A program made the position numbers and the translations under genes. DNA of 64,000 bases from Salminus brasiliensis (Eukaryota; Chordata; Actinopteri; Characiformes; Bryconidae), in assembly GCF_030463535.1 (NCBI RefSeq), contig NC_132878.1:34040261-34104260 (forward strand). Reading direction: 5' to 3'. A model generated the notes under the pieces. The model saw nothing but the letters and a program-made list of their open reading frames with translations, made no database searches and was not told where the DNA came from. This document shows, piece after piece, positions 19,900 through 31,894 of this stretch (positions within the stretch are counted from its first letter, which is position 1; each line of letters begins with the position of its first letter).

Positions 19900-20060
19900 A
19901 GTTCTGATGACCTGCTGCTATGGTCAGGTGTTCTCCAGCCCCAACAAACCTGACCCATCTCATGAAGGGGTTGATAATTATTTGATGAGTTGAATCAGGT
20001 GTCTTGGGGCTAGAGTATACCTGAGCAGGGCAGTGAGTCTGTAGCGCAGTGGTCCAGAAG
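19900..20060. repeat. Dispersed repeat of the 'gttgaatcaggtgt' type, copy 3
   Basis: It contains 'ggtgttctccagccccaaca', 'gatgagttgaatcaggtgtc' and 'gtagcgcagtggtcc'. It borders the (AC)n run at 20086. Confidence 0.45.
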
Positions 20061-20084
20061 GAATTTAATTGGTCAACACCCCCT

Positions 20085-20085
<1 letters not shown>

Positions 20086-20117
<32 letters not shown>
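20086..20117. repeat. (AC)n microsatellite
   Basis: A pure AC run of about 16 units. Confidence 0.95.
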
Positions 20118-20121
<4 letters not shown>

Positions 20122-20254
20122 AATGCCAGACTAAAAGGGAAAGTTCTCAAGATTTCCTATGGTTCTCTTCAGGCTGTTAGCCACCAGGTATAAAATGCAT
20201 TTCCTCCAAAGGCCACAAGAGGGCCTTGTGTGTGCATGCTGTGTACAACAATCA

Positions 20255-20640
20255 GCCATGACATTAGTACCACTTACAGGTGAACACTGATGATTTTTAC
20301 CTACAGTGGCATCTGTCAAGGGGTGGATATAATAGGCAGTGAGTGAACAGTTCATTCTTGAAGGTGAAGCAAAAAGTGAAAAATGTAAAAAAAAATAATA
20401 ATAATAAATAAAAAAGCATAAGTATCTGAGCCACTTTGACAAGGCCAGGTTATGCAGTGGTTTGCACTGGTCAGTACCTACCAAAAGTGGCCCAAGAAAG
20501 GACAACCGGAAGGCTGACAACAAGGTCATGGGCACCTAAGGCTCACTGATGCGATCCATGGAGACCCCACCTCACAACAGGATTCTGCTGCTAACGTTTT
20601 GGTGCCAGATACCACAGTGCGCCACAGTGCGCCTTTTGAG
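20255..20640 (+). mobile_element. Internally deleted Tc1-type transposon relic (family A, copy 3)
   Basis: It shares 'acagtggcatctgtcaaggg', 'taggcagtgagtgaacagtt', 'ctgagccactttgacaagg', 'gtcatgggcacctaaggctc' and 'ttttggtgccagatacca' with copy 2 at 11560. An A-rich insertion sits at 20388-20414. The catalytic region is missing. Confidence 0.65.
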
Positions 20641-21638
20641 GTCTTAATAACCAAGGTTTTTAATTGTTCATTAAAAGGATTAAAATTAACAGATTCATAA
20701 TACACCCTTCCACCTAATGTGGCTGCATTACTGTTTCTACAGTTTTTACTGTGGTAGCATAGTTTAGCTGTGTGAAGCTAGCCAGCACATGTAAACCAAG
20801 TTAAATATGCTATAACTATAACTATAGGCTGCACAAAAGATATCTTATGTCAAAAGATAATCAAACTTTATCTAATTGTACTGCAGTAAAGCATACTACA
20901 TCACCATATCACTATATCATAACTAGAATATTAGCTTGTGGCTGGAGTGTTAGATTGGGACACTAAAGCACAGCTTTTGTTTGAGGTATTGCGCTTGTAA
21001 AATTCTAAAATAGAAATATTAATACTTTATGGTAAGACACATCGTCCATCAAATGCAATGAATCAAAATATGCAAATTCTTACACTCCTAGCTAATGTGA
21101 AGTAGGCTAAGTGGTGGTCGGTGGTTCTCAATATCACGTGACAAATGGCTCTAGGACAAAATACTTGCTAGCTGGCAAACATTAGTTTGGAACCAGACAC
21201 CCACTGTAATGATATTGGCCACTGGTTAAAAACAGGACCTTAAAATCCATATTCTAGGTCTTCCTGGGTCATCCCATGCGATTCTAAAGTGGATATGAGT
21301 CTGTATGGGTGAGTACGTTTCAAAAGAATTCAGAGGTAAGTGCTAACAAGTGCATCAAATGTATTGTTTAATAGAGACTAATAAAAGAGTGAGAGACTGC
21401 TGTTAAATAACCCATAAAGTATAGCAAAGACAAAAATAAGCTAATATCAGTGATATGATGAAAAGAGTATGAATCAATGAACTATATATTACATTAAGAA
21501 ACTAATAATCAGGCACTGAGATCTGCTTATAGCTCGGTGCTCTTCGGTGTTAGAATGACCTCATTTATTTTCCTACATTATACCAATGTGGTTGGTGTAG
21601 ATTCTTATTTATCAATTAGCTGGAATCATACAATTTCA

Positions 21639-21960
21639 TCTCCTGCCTAATAAAACCTCCTGATAAAAGCAAGAACCAGAGTCTGGGAAGAACAAAGGTC
21701 AACAGCAGGGGTCATGGGGGTGTTTGCAGTTTTTGTGGTCGACTCATCAGACCATATGATCATATGACATATATGTGTTTTCCATTCTTCAGGGGTCAAG
21801 ATTCGTTCTCCTAACATCATGTTATGTGTTTTACACGTTGCCCTTGATGTAAGAGGTTTCCAAGGCCTGCAATAAATTCCAGCTTTGTGAAGGTCATAAG
21901 TCACAGGGGGTTTTGATTTCTTCTTGTTGCTTCAGAAGGTTCCATTTGATACAGGCATTG
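21639..21960 (-). pseudogene. Tc1-type transposase fragment
   Basis: The minus-strand frame at 21904-21647 contains LHKAGIYCRPWKPLTSRATC, then EEWKTHICHMIIWSDES, the typical Tc1 motif with the first catalytic Asp in WSDES. The amino-terminal DNA-binding part and the second catalytic half are missing. It differs in sequence from the intact transposase at 31895-32914, so it belongs to another Tc1 lineage. Confidence 0.6.
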
Positions 21961-22266
21961 CAGGCACTGACTGTTTGGCTTCTCTGGGGGAAAGGAAGAT
22001 TAGCTATGCCTCATTAGAACTTTGGGGAAGAGGGTCAACCTTTTATCAGTAGTTTACTTTTAGTTGATCAAACAGTACCAGAACTGTCACATGGCAGGAT
22101 TTCCTGTGAGGGGCCTTATGTATCTAATTTGATCATACCCAGTGTTAACTTCTGTTTCGAGTGATCTGAACAAGCAGGCAGCAAGGCGTGTAGCTGTTTA
22201 CATTCAGTGTCTCCGGTCACCACTTGTAATAGGATTCTATGATTGGAGAAAGGGCTTTCCTCACAC

Positions 22267-22267
22267 T

Positions 22268-22299
<32 letters not shown>

Positions 22300-22300
22300 T
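22267..22300. repeat. (ACT)n trinucleotide microsatellite
   Basis: About eleven tandem tac/act units. Confidence 0.95.
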
Positions 22301-23713
22301 TTCGGACAAAAGAAAATCCTGCAAGTCAATTTTCGTGTAACTGTTAGAGCTAATACTGATTAAAAATGATTAAACACTGGAGAAAAAAAATGCTCAAATA
22401 ATTAACACTGATGATATGTGTCTCTGACCGCATCCCTAACATGAGGTGTAATGGGGTTAGGATAAAAAATTATATATTATGTTTATTGAAGAGCATTAGA
22501 ACAAACAACTATATGAGATACAAGCAGTGATTCTGATCTAGCACTTTAGCTAGTTAATAGAAGTCTCATGCCAAAACACTAGACAGTGCTAGTCATGAAA
22601 CAAGGATACAATATAATATGTTGTTACATCCCCAGTACTTAGCACTGTCCACTTATCATCAGATCCCTCAAGATAATTGTTTAGGCCTCAGTAAGTAAAC
22701 TCAGACAGTACTAATGATCAACACAAGAGCTGAGAAAATATATGCTGCCACAGGAGCCATGAAAGGAGTATGCACTACAAAGCTACATACTGTGTGCAGT
22801 TGGTTTCTGTAAAAATCAGAACTAAAGGAATGCTTCAGTTCTTATGTCATTTCTGACGCTATATGACAGGCTGTTTGCTATACTTATGAACAAAAGTACA
22901 CGGCATAGCTAAAACTGCAGTCTGGAGCTAAAATAGACCTTTTTTAGAAAAGAAAACTGCCACACAGTGTCAGAAACGACAGATGGAAGTTCAGAGATTA
23001 CATAGTTTTATAAGCTTATGATTTGATGATTATTTGATAGTTGATGATTTAGGTTTATGAGCTGACAGTTAGCTACATTAGCCTCAAAGCTCTAGTGAAA
23101 AACTTCTGAAACATGGTGGCAAAACTCTGAAACTAACAGGAAGATATGGGATAAAAGCTTGTGGCTCTGGGAAACTGTTGAAGCTGATATCATGCTGGTT
23201 TCATGTGAGTCAGTAAAGCAACTTTCCCCCCTAATTTTGTATGGTTGACTAATTTCCTGATGCTGAATGCAAAGCATTTTCCAACTCTTAATCACCATCA
23301 TAACGAAAAGCATGCAGGTGGACAAACACAGTGACAAGTGAAGGGCTTAGTGGACGTCTGCTTTTAAATCAGTGTACCAGTTAAGTTCATGAACGTGCCC
23401 TAATCCTAAAGACATTTTGACAAATATAACGAATCAAACTGATACAGTGATTGGCTCTAGAATACAAGGTCTAATCATATGTACCTTCTTCAGGCTTGTT
23501 GGAAAGTGGTTCCCAAGTGGTTCCTAATTAAGCTCCAATGCTGAAACTACTCAAACAAGTAGCTAACAGCATGACAATGCAAAGTGTGAGTGTGTGCTAT
23601 TGCACAAGAAATTTGTTACAGGACTGGAATGCTGCCCAATTTATTAGTTCCCTCTTTAACCCTGTCTATCAATGAAAAGGGAACACCTTATGACCACCGA
23701 AACGACCATTTAC

Positions 23714-24130
23714 ATGACATTACATTTACAGCAATTAGGAGACGCTCTTATCCAGAGCGACTTACAAAAGTACTTTGCTATTTACTTAAGAAAAACCTCA
23801 GCTAGTTTGAATAGACTAATAATTCAAAGATACCTCTAAGCTTAGACTCTACTAAGCACAAGTCAATATGGAGACCATAGTACTCTACACTTCGCTCAAG
23901 TATTCTCAGAAGAGGTGGGTCTTCAGTCTGCGTTTGAAGATAGTGAGCGACTCTGCTGTTCGGACACCCGGGGGAAGTTCGTTCCACCACTTCGGTACAG
24001 GACAGAAAAAAGCCTGGATGCTTGTCTTCCGTGGATTTTAAGGGATAGATCAAGCCGAGCCATACTTGAAGCTAAGAGGCGGAGCATTCTCAGCATAGCA
24101 GTGACACTGACAAAGCCGTGGTGTGGTAGC
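23714..24130 (-). repeat. Dispersed repeat with retroposon-type 3' tail (long copy)
   Basis: Read on the minus strand it ends in the 'gtaagtcgctctggataaga' tail. The opposite end contains, on the plus strand, 'tcttcagtctgcgtttgaag', 'tctgctgttcggacaccc' and 'cttgtcttccgtggatttta'. I know this as a frequent fish repeat but cannot name the family. The 3' 130 bp recurs at 1482-1612. Open frames here are not protein genes. Confidence 0.55.
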
Positions 24131-24399
24131 ATGTGTGACGCTGGTAAAAATTGGTCATCGTAAACCTGGCCTAAAAACCAATACCAATTTAGGCCAGTTG
24201 TTCCACATATATCATGGGGCTTGGGTTCATATCCAAAGGAGTAATTGCTGATCCAAAAAAACATGAAACATTTCTTTTGACACCGTCCGGGCCTAACAAG
24301 CTGGCCCACAAAAAAAATTGCAGGCCTGAAGGTCATAACACATAACGAAGGTAGAGCCCAGTGAAGTTTTGCCTGAAGACAGTCAGACTCAGCGAGCTT

Positions 24400-26040
24400 T
24401 ATGAACACTTGAGGCTAGTGTTTTTGTAAAGGCATGAGTGATGAGTGATCCACAATGCTCTTGATTTGAGGGGCAGCAGTTTTGTCTTCCTGCTATAACT
24501 GTAAATACTGAGTTCCTCAGAAAATAACCCCCAAAATATGGAAAATAAAGAACAATAAAGACATTTTCCCAATATATCATATAGGAGTATGAAATAGGAG
24601 AGTGAAAATAACATGTGGTTCAATACACAGGCCCTCAGGGGTTATTCATTTATTCAATGATGTTATTTTTAAAGGGTTAGGGTTAAGGTAAGGTGACCCT
24701 CTAAAAAAAAGGTAGGTTCAAATCTACAGTAGACCCCTCTCTGTTTGCCTTATGTTTATTTGTGACTCACTTAAAAGTACCCCATGGAAGCCGGTTGAGG
24801 GCGGGTCCTTTGTGGTTTGAAACCACCAGCGCATGATTGTCTGAGTTGTAGACTAGAAAAGACTTGTGCTACTACCGTCGCCTCCCCTGCACTGTTTACA
24901 ACCTTCAGCTTCTCACTTCTATAGTGGGAAACCCCCCCACACACGCACACACACACAGTCTCTTTGCTCTTTGAACCTCAGTGACACACACAAACATACA
25001 CAGCTTTCCTGTTTTTGAGGCTTTTTTTAAGAGGTCTTTTAGTTTCAGCATCACATTTGGAAAAAGAAAGTCACAATGTTTCCATGCCTTCATTTGCACA
25101 AACCATGACACTGTGTCAGAGGGTATTTTTAATGGGTTTAACCAATCTTAAGATGAGACCAAAAAAGAAAAAAAAAGGAAACACTCCAGCAAATGTCAAG
25201 ATCTTAAAGAGCTTGGAAACAGGCCCCAAACTACCTGCCTTTTTTATAGCTGTGCAACAATGAGCTGCCAAGTTAACACCTACCTTACACCTACATTCTT
25301 TTGTCATATTTATGAGAAACACCTGACAAGTGAGGAATTACTGACTTTAGCTAATGTGGTACAGCTAGATGCATCCATCAGCATAGAAAGTGAATTTTGC
25401 TAGGCTTTATTCTTCTCTTTTTGGGATGCTTTCACTGTCGATATTCTAAATGCTAAAAGGAAAACACTAAATGTGCTAGTTAACCTGATAATGACACACA
25501 TTCACACTCTTACTTCTGCACAATTTACAAACTACTCCATCTACTAATGGACAGGGGTCACCAGTGACCAGATTCACAGTATTGTTATGTGTTATTAAAT
25601 GAACTGAATCCCATTACAAAATGACCTCTAAGAGCACTGGAGGCCAGTGTTTTTGTATAGGCACAAATGATGAGTCAACCACAGGACAAACTTGATTTGA
25701 AGAGCAGATGTGCAACAGTTGTTTCCATCCTGTCTTAACTGTAATGATTCAGTGCCCCATGGCCTAAACACATCTTCTTAAACTTGGCCTCCTACATTCT
25801 GCTTCACTCATAGGAGAGATTTTATTCTGATTTAAATTTGTAGAAAGAAAATAGATCTTTTATTCTGTGCATGTCACTGGATATTTCTGGCTTTAGAACC
25901 AACAGATCTTATGGAGTTTTCTTGGAACCAGGCCACAAACTACCTGTCTTTCTCCAACTGTGCTACAATGAGTTGGTAATTGAACAACATCTACCTTATG
26001 CCTACATTCTTTTGCCCTATTTATGAGAAACATCTAACAA
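24400..26040 (+). repeat. Pair of diverged direct duplications
   Basis: Block a lies at 24405-24500 and 25635-25735 (ggc-agtgtttttgta, ttgatttgaggggcag). Block b lies at 25205-25330 and 25915-26040 (caggcc-caaactacctg, cctacattcttttg, atttatgagaaac). Order and orientation are preserved as a-b-a-b, but the a-to-b distance is about 800 bp in the first copy and about 270 bp in the second. The first copy therefore carries an insertion or the second a deletion of roughly 0.5 kb. Confidence 0.65.
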
Positions 26041-26069
26041 ATAGATGCCCTGACTAGTATGTGTATGTG

Positions 26070-26510
26070 TCGTATTTTGGCCTCAGAACTAATAGAAAAA
26101 GGACTAAAATATAAATTATTGTCATTCTTGGCTTCAGAACAAATTGAAATACACCTCATTTGTAGATTATTGACATAATTTGGCTTCAAAAGAAATGAAA
26201 ATAAAATATAAATTAGGATTATTGTCATCAATAGCTTTAAAACAAATAAAATAAGAGTAAATTTAGTGTTTTTTAGCTTCAAAATAAATGATAAGACTGA
26301 AATTCAGATTATTGTATTGTTCTGATATGGACAAATGGATAGATGACTTAGTTGTAGATTACTGACATGTTTTGGCTTTAAAACAAATGGAAATAATACT
26401 CAATTTAGATTATTATTAGATTGTCTTTCCGGATTAAAAACAATTGGAACAAGACTCAGGTCAATATGTTGTTGTCATTTCTGGTTTCACAAATAGACAT
26501 AAACCTCAGG
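26070..26510 (+). repeat. Degenerate minisatellite, unit about 50-56 bp
   Basis: About eight imperfect units follow the pattern 'ttggcttcaaaacaaatgaa', then 'aa-actaaattta', then 'gattattgtcat'. The unit is AT-rich and of variable length. A stray half unit near 25880 (ttctggctttagaaccaaca) suggests the array once extended further left. Confidence 0.65.
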
Positions 26511-26879
26511 GCAGACTTAAATCTGTCAATACAGAATGTAAATGGAATGTATATGTAATTGGTTTTGTCACTTATTATACAACAATAATAAGTTGTATAA
26601 TATTCATATGGTAAATAAATAAAATGTGTGTTTATTTCACTATATGAATTAATATATATTTTGTGATAAGTTAAAAGATCAAAATGTTTTAAAAACAAAA
26701 GGACTGGGAGAGAAGTGTGTCTTAAATCCACTATACCAGATCATGATGAGATTGCATAACGCATGACTGGAGCACATTGGTCACAAAGGCCCCCTTACAG
26801 CCGACCATGGGGAAATTCCCACCTGCTATTAATATCTCAACTGTACATGAACCAACACAGTATTAACATATTACACACA

Positions 26880-26881
<2 letters not shown>

Positions 26882-26930
<49 letters not shown>
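26882..26930. repeat. (AC)n microsatellite
   Basis: A pure CA run of about 24 units. Confidence 0.95.
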
Positions 26931-26932
<2 letters not shown>

Positions 26933-27274
26933 CACAGTGGCCTGCAGCGTGGCAGTTGTGTATTCTAATGTATTCACCTGTGCGTGCTGTGTCATGCGAA
27001 GTGAAATTGAGAACTACTTCCCTGGACTAAACCTTTTCCCTGATCCTCTATTCATTTCATTCTTCCTTTTACTTACACTGACCTGAGCTGACGTCAAAGC
27101 AACTGACATTAGTGTAATTCAATACACGCATTGGAGGCCTTAAGGAATCTCATTTTAATTTTCATACGTGGAAGCCAATTAGTTACCATTAACATACTCT
27201 CTCTGGCCACTTGAATGGAATGGAATGGAAACACTTATATATACAGATAGAGACACAGTTTACTCTAGCTCTTC

Positions 27275-27500
27275 AGAAACTGACCACTGAGCTGCTACTG
27301 GCCTGAGGTTTTGGAGTGGTGCACCCAATCTTACACTCAGCACCATCACCATGTTACTGTTGTGCTGAGAATAGACAACCAAACACTGACCAATGATGAC
27401 TTAGGTATAGGGAGTTGATATACCGTGCAGCAACAGATGGGCTACAGCAAGTGGATCTATAAGGTGCAAGTGTTTCTAGTAAAGTGACCAGTGTGTGTTG
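27275..27500. repeat. Dispersed MITE-like repeat
   Basis: It carries 'cactcagcaccatcaccatg', 'gttgtgctgagaatag' and 'aacagatgggctacagcaag', a layout I recall from many fish loci. The right part is related to 17860-18030. Confidence 0.45.
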
Positions 27501-28149
27501 TTAGTTGCTGCACAAACTAAGAACTTTCACCTTTGTGCCCAACACTTTCAGGATCCTTTCTCACTGACTAAACAACAGCTTACTGAATGGGTTTCACTTG
27601 GAACTTTCCAACAGCCTCCAGGAAACACACAGCTCTGGCACGGCCACAAGGTATCACAGCCGCTCTGTTAATACAACTAGACTCTCTTTACGTCACAGAA
27701 TTACCAGGCATACATTAACTTTAGCCACTTCAGAATACAAAACAGGTTGAGACAGTGGTAGATATCATAGCTTATGTTTAGTAATGATTAAATTGATTAT
27801 GGCTTGAGGCCTTCTCTGCTTAGACAACCAGGTCAGTCAAGTCTGAATTGATGCCTGGATGTCATCTGGATGACTTCTCACTTCAGTTGTTAAGTGGATA
27901 TAAGTCTTCAATTAAGTCTTCAATATACAGTTTTCAATTACATGAGGCGAACAAACTGTGAAGCTAGCATGTGCTTCCTCAGATACAAAATGATTCTGAT
28001 TGATCCTCATTGCGAATTAGTGTTATTAGCAAAATATACAAACTTTCAGCTGTTTACAATAAACTAATCAAACAAGACCAATTTAAATAGCTCACAATTA
28101 ATAGAGCCATTGTGTTCTCCTAATTCAACACTAAATACCACTTCTAATG

Positions 28150-29422
28150 ATGACTGCAGTTTCACAATTATTTAACCCCTTCATGATAAGCATCTTTAGA
28201 ACTTAGTAGAGCATCCTTGCATCCATGCTGTTATGACCTGCTGCAGATGTAATGCACAGCCAGACACCAGCTTCTGACAAAGTTCCTGAAGAGTCTTAGC
28301 TCATTCCTCATGGGCAGTGGCCTCCAGTTCAATAATGTTCGTGTGTTTGCTGCTGCAACTACCTTCTTCAAATCCCACCAAAGATTTTCTACAGGGTTTC
28401 AGTCAGACGACCCGTGTCGGCCGCTCCAGAATCTTCCAGGACTTCTTCTGAAACCAAACCTTGGTGGACTTTGATGGGAATCTTGTTGCAAGGCCCAATG
28501 ATGCCCAAGCTTCAGCTTCCTCACAGAAGCCATGATGTTATTTCCTAGGATTTCCGGATAATTGATTGAATCCAGCTTGCCCTTCACATGCTGCAGGAAA
28601 GCAGCCCTAAAACATCACGAGCCACCATAACCATGCTTCACTGTAGGCAGAGTTTTCAGTGTGTGTTTCATTTTTCCTTCAGACGTTCCGCTGATCCATA
28701 GGCCCAAAAAGGTCCACTTTTGCTTCATTGCACCACAGAACAGAATCTTGAAACATCTGTGGCTTATTTATCTGGTTTTGAGCAGGTTGGAGCTGACTGT
28801 TCTTGTGCTTTTGGGTCAGTAGAGGTGTAACAGCATTGAGGCCTTCTGCACTTAGCAGGCACATTACTGTATAGACTGAACTTTTAGTGCCTTCGGCCAC
28901 CAAATCTTGCTGTAGGTCTTTTGCAGTCACTCAAGGGTTTTTCACCACCTGCCTTCTCGGGAATATGGAGGTAACCAATGATAGCTTTCTCTTTCTGCCA
29001 TGTGCAGGTAGTGTAGCCAGGGTTAACTTTGGACATGCATTCATCTCTTCTCTGAACTTTTTGGACAACTCGTCTGAGTTGTATTCTTAAGTCATATCTT
29101 GAGTCATATGAGTCTAACATGCAATCAATCAATGTCACAGTCAGCAATCCCTAGCCAGTTCAGGTATTTGATGTGATTTTGATGTAACACACCTGATGCA
29201 ACCAATAAAGACCTTGATTTGTCACTTGATTTGAAAATGTGTGTTCTTATGAAGAATTCTTGAAGTTGAAGAAAGTTGGGGAAAGAACTTGTTCGTTGTT
29301 GTAGTTGTGTTGAGCTGTTTAAACTGCTCGTGTTTGATTGGTTTATTGTAAACACCTGAAGGCAAAAGTGCATTTGGCTAATCCAAATTTACAAAGAGGG
29401 TTGAATCATTTTGACTGCAGCT
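28150..29422 (-). pseudogene. Decayed Tc1-type transposon with broken transposase gene
   Basis: The ends are inverted to each other: 'gactgcagtttcacaattat' at the left and the inverse of 'gattcatttgactgcagc'-like sequence near 29400-29422. Minus-strand pieces read as Tc1 transposase: MTAKDLQQDLVAEGTKSSVY, INKPQMFQDSVLWCNEAKVD (where WCNEAK replaces the usual WSDETK, so the first catalytic Asp is lost), LFGPMDQR, and GKLDSINYPEILGNNIMASV with KLGHHWALQQDSHQ further on. Several frameshifts and stops separate them. The element is inactive. Its right end is shared with 1395-1745. Confidence 0.75.
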
Positions 29423-29469
29423 TTACACATGAAGGCAGCCAAACATTTATTTAACTGGTGCTAAAGCTT

Positions 29470-29575
29470 GAGTGCTTGGTGTAGCGTAGTGGGCAACAAC
29501 ACTTCCTTCCCCGTAGTAGACTAGAGTTTGACTTGTGTTACATGAAGTCAGTCAATTGCCATAAATGTAAATACT
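29470..29575 (+). repeat. Truncated SINE
   Basis: A tRNA-like 'cttggtgtagcgtagtgggc', a weak B-box region and the terminal 'gccataaatgtaaata' are present with most of the body deleted. Confidence 0.4.
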
Positions 29576-31679
29576 GGCTAACATTACACCAAGCAAAGGG
29601 GAAAGGTAGGGCCGACCAATAGAGCTTCTCTTAGATTTCACAGCTGGTTATAGCATCTCCAGGGATTGATCTATTGACAGTAGGGCCAAAGTTTAGACTG
29701 CAGAAGACCAATCATTTTATTATAAGCCCCACCTTCTTTATGCCCACTTCACTCTCACAGAATTCATCCAGACGATAGTTTTGCCTAGTCGTGATTCCAC
29801 AAAACATGGTAAATAAGATATCCTCTGAAACGGCAGACAGGTGTACCAGCAAAATCTAGATATAGATACTTGCTTCTTCCACACTGCCTCAATATCTTAG
29901 GAATAAGGTCAAAGGCCATGCATTGTTTCTCCTGGTTGTAATGTCAGTACTCATTAGCACTCTTGGAATCACTTTCAGACCCTTTAAGCTTCAAAGTACT
30001 TTTAACAATAATTGGATACAGTATATTTTTTATTCATTATAGTTGGTTGGGATAAAATTATCTTTATTGGTAATATAGGTGTAAAAAGGTGTTAGCAAAT
30101 AAGATACATTTCCTGTTTAACTCAAGAGTAACAGTAGAAATCCAATATTATTAGTACCTCAAAATTTCCAAATTTTTGAAGGGTGTAATATTACACCTAC
30201 ATAATGCCCATCTTGGTTTCTCTGAATCAGACAGGTTTCACCTCAGAGCTAATCATTTTCAGGTCATGTGTTGGAACATGTTAGATAAACTACAGAACAC
30301 ACCCACAGCGTTATGTCACCTAACGTTTATGCAATCTCACAAAGCGATGGCATTATCTTAACTGTATTTATAGCACAATACTGGAGTCTGCGGTTTTGTG
30401 TTCTTTCGCTGTATTATCTTACTGAAGAGTCTCACGCTGCCTTTCAGACAGAGATGAGGACACTATCACATGACCTCAAAACAACCCAAACTGACACTCA
30501 CTTATACACACACACACACACTAAACCACATGCAAAACTCTCTGGCACACTCCCATGCACAGTCATGGCTGGCATGTTAGTCATCATTAATTTTGCTACT
30601 GCAGGTTGCATTCCTGATGCTGTGTGTGTGTGTGATTGATTACAGTGGCACATGATTTCCTTGAAATGGAGTCTGAGAAGTATACTAATACCAGGCACTG
30701 AAGCAAAGTTCACTAAAGCCTTAAACGTAAAGGTTTCTAAACATGCAGTTCTAGACAGTTCTAAACTAATATTGAACCTTCATATCAGGGTTTTTGCAAA
30801 CATTGTTCTTTAAAGATCTGTGCAGTGAAACTTTCTTTTGGGGGGGAGACATGGTTCTGCTAGCCATTTAGGCCGTTGGGCTTACCTGGGATTAATTGTC
30901 TTTAATCTCCTGTGACTGTAGATTGTCCAGATTTGAAATGAAGGTCAGTTCTGATGCTGTCAGTTGCATTTGTAATGCCATTTAATAAATCTGGCATTTA
31001 AGGGGTTTCAGTAGGGTGCTACTCCTTCTGGAATCTGGATAGCCTCTTTACAGCAGGAATTGCTTGACAAAAGAATCCACAGCATCAAACACAGGCATAA
31101 GGCAAAAAAGGCAATTGGTCAGTCATGACAGACTATCACAAGTCCACTCACAGTTAGTTAAGCCCTGTCTTTATTTACAAAAAATCAACAATGGTTGGAT
31201 AACCTGACGATAATCTGATTGCCAAAAAAAAAAAACTAAACTTATAAATTGGAAATAATCAATGTATTAATGGAGTTTTAGCAGAGCTCAGACTCAGCTT
31301 ATATGAGTTTTTCTGGTTGGAAATGAATATAATGAAATGAACGGAGTGCATAATTCAATGTTGGTATCATGTCATTGATAATATTACAGCCAAATTGTGG
31401 TTTAGTCAATAGCATGTATGCTATACGGTAATACTGACAGGGTACATTACTTATTGGACTGATTTATATGTGGCAATGAAAAGTATGAAATGATTCTTGG
31501 GCAATATTTATAATGTTGTAAACTAATAACTGAGATGGTGGGGGCGACTGTGCGGGCTAGAGATTATTTCATATTGGCTTTTTGATGGCTTTTTTATTTT
31601 GTTTTAGTTCTGGGTTAAATATAATGCAGTAATAGAGATGTGGATTATGTCAATTGCAATAGTCAAGGCCAGGAATATA

Positions 31680-31893
31680 CAGTCATGCCCGAAAGTATTC
31701 ATACCCCTGGCAAAGTTTGACTTAAATTTACTTTTATTTAACCAGAAATTATATTTTTGCCTGGAAATGACACAGGCATCTCCCAGGAGATAACACGATG
31801 ATGTACAAGAGGCATCATTGTGGGAAAAAATATTTCTCAGCTTTTATACACATTTGAACAAAAAGTGGCATGTCCAAAATTATTCATACCCTT
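31680..31893. repeat. Left terminal inverted repeat of the Tc1 element
   Basis: It begins cagtcatgcccgaaag and ends 'attattcataccctt'. It is inverted at 33073-33286. Confidence 0.95.
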
Positions 31894-31894
31894 C

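Noticed and set aside
20131..20535. 134-codon open frame on the minus strand
   Set aside because: It runs antisense through a decayed Tc1 relic and an A/T-rich insertion (IYYYYFFL). No protein resemblance.
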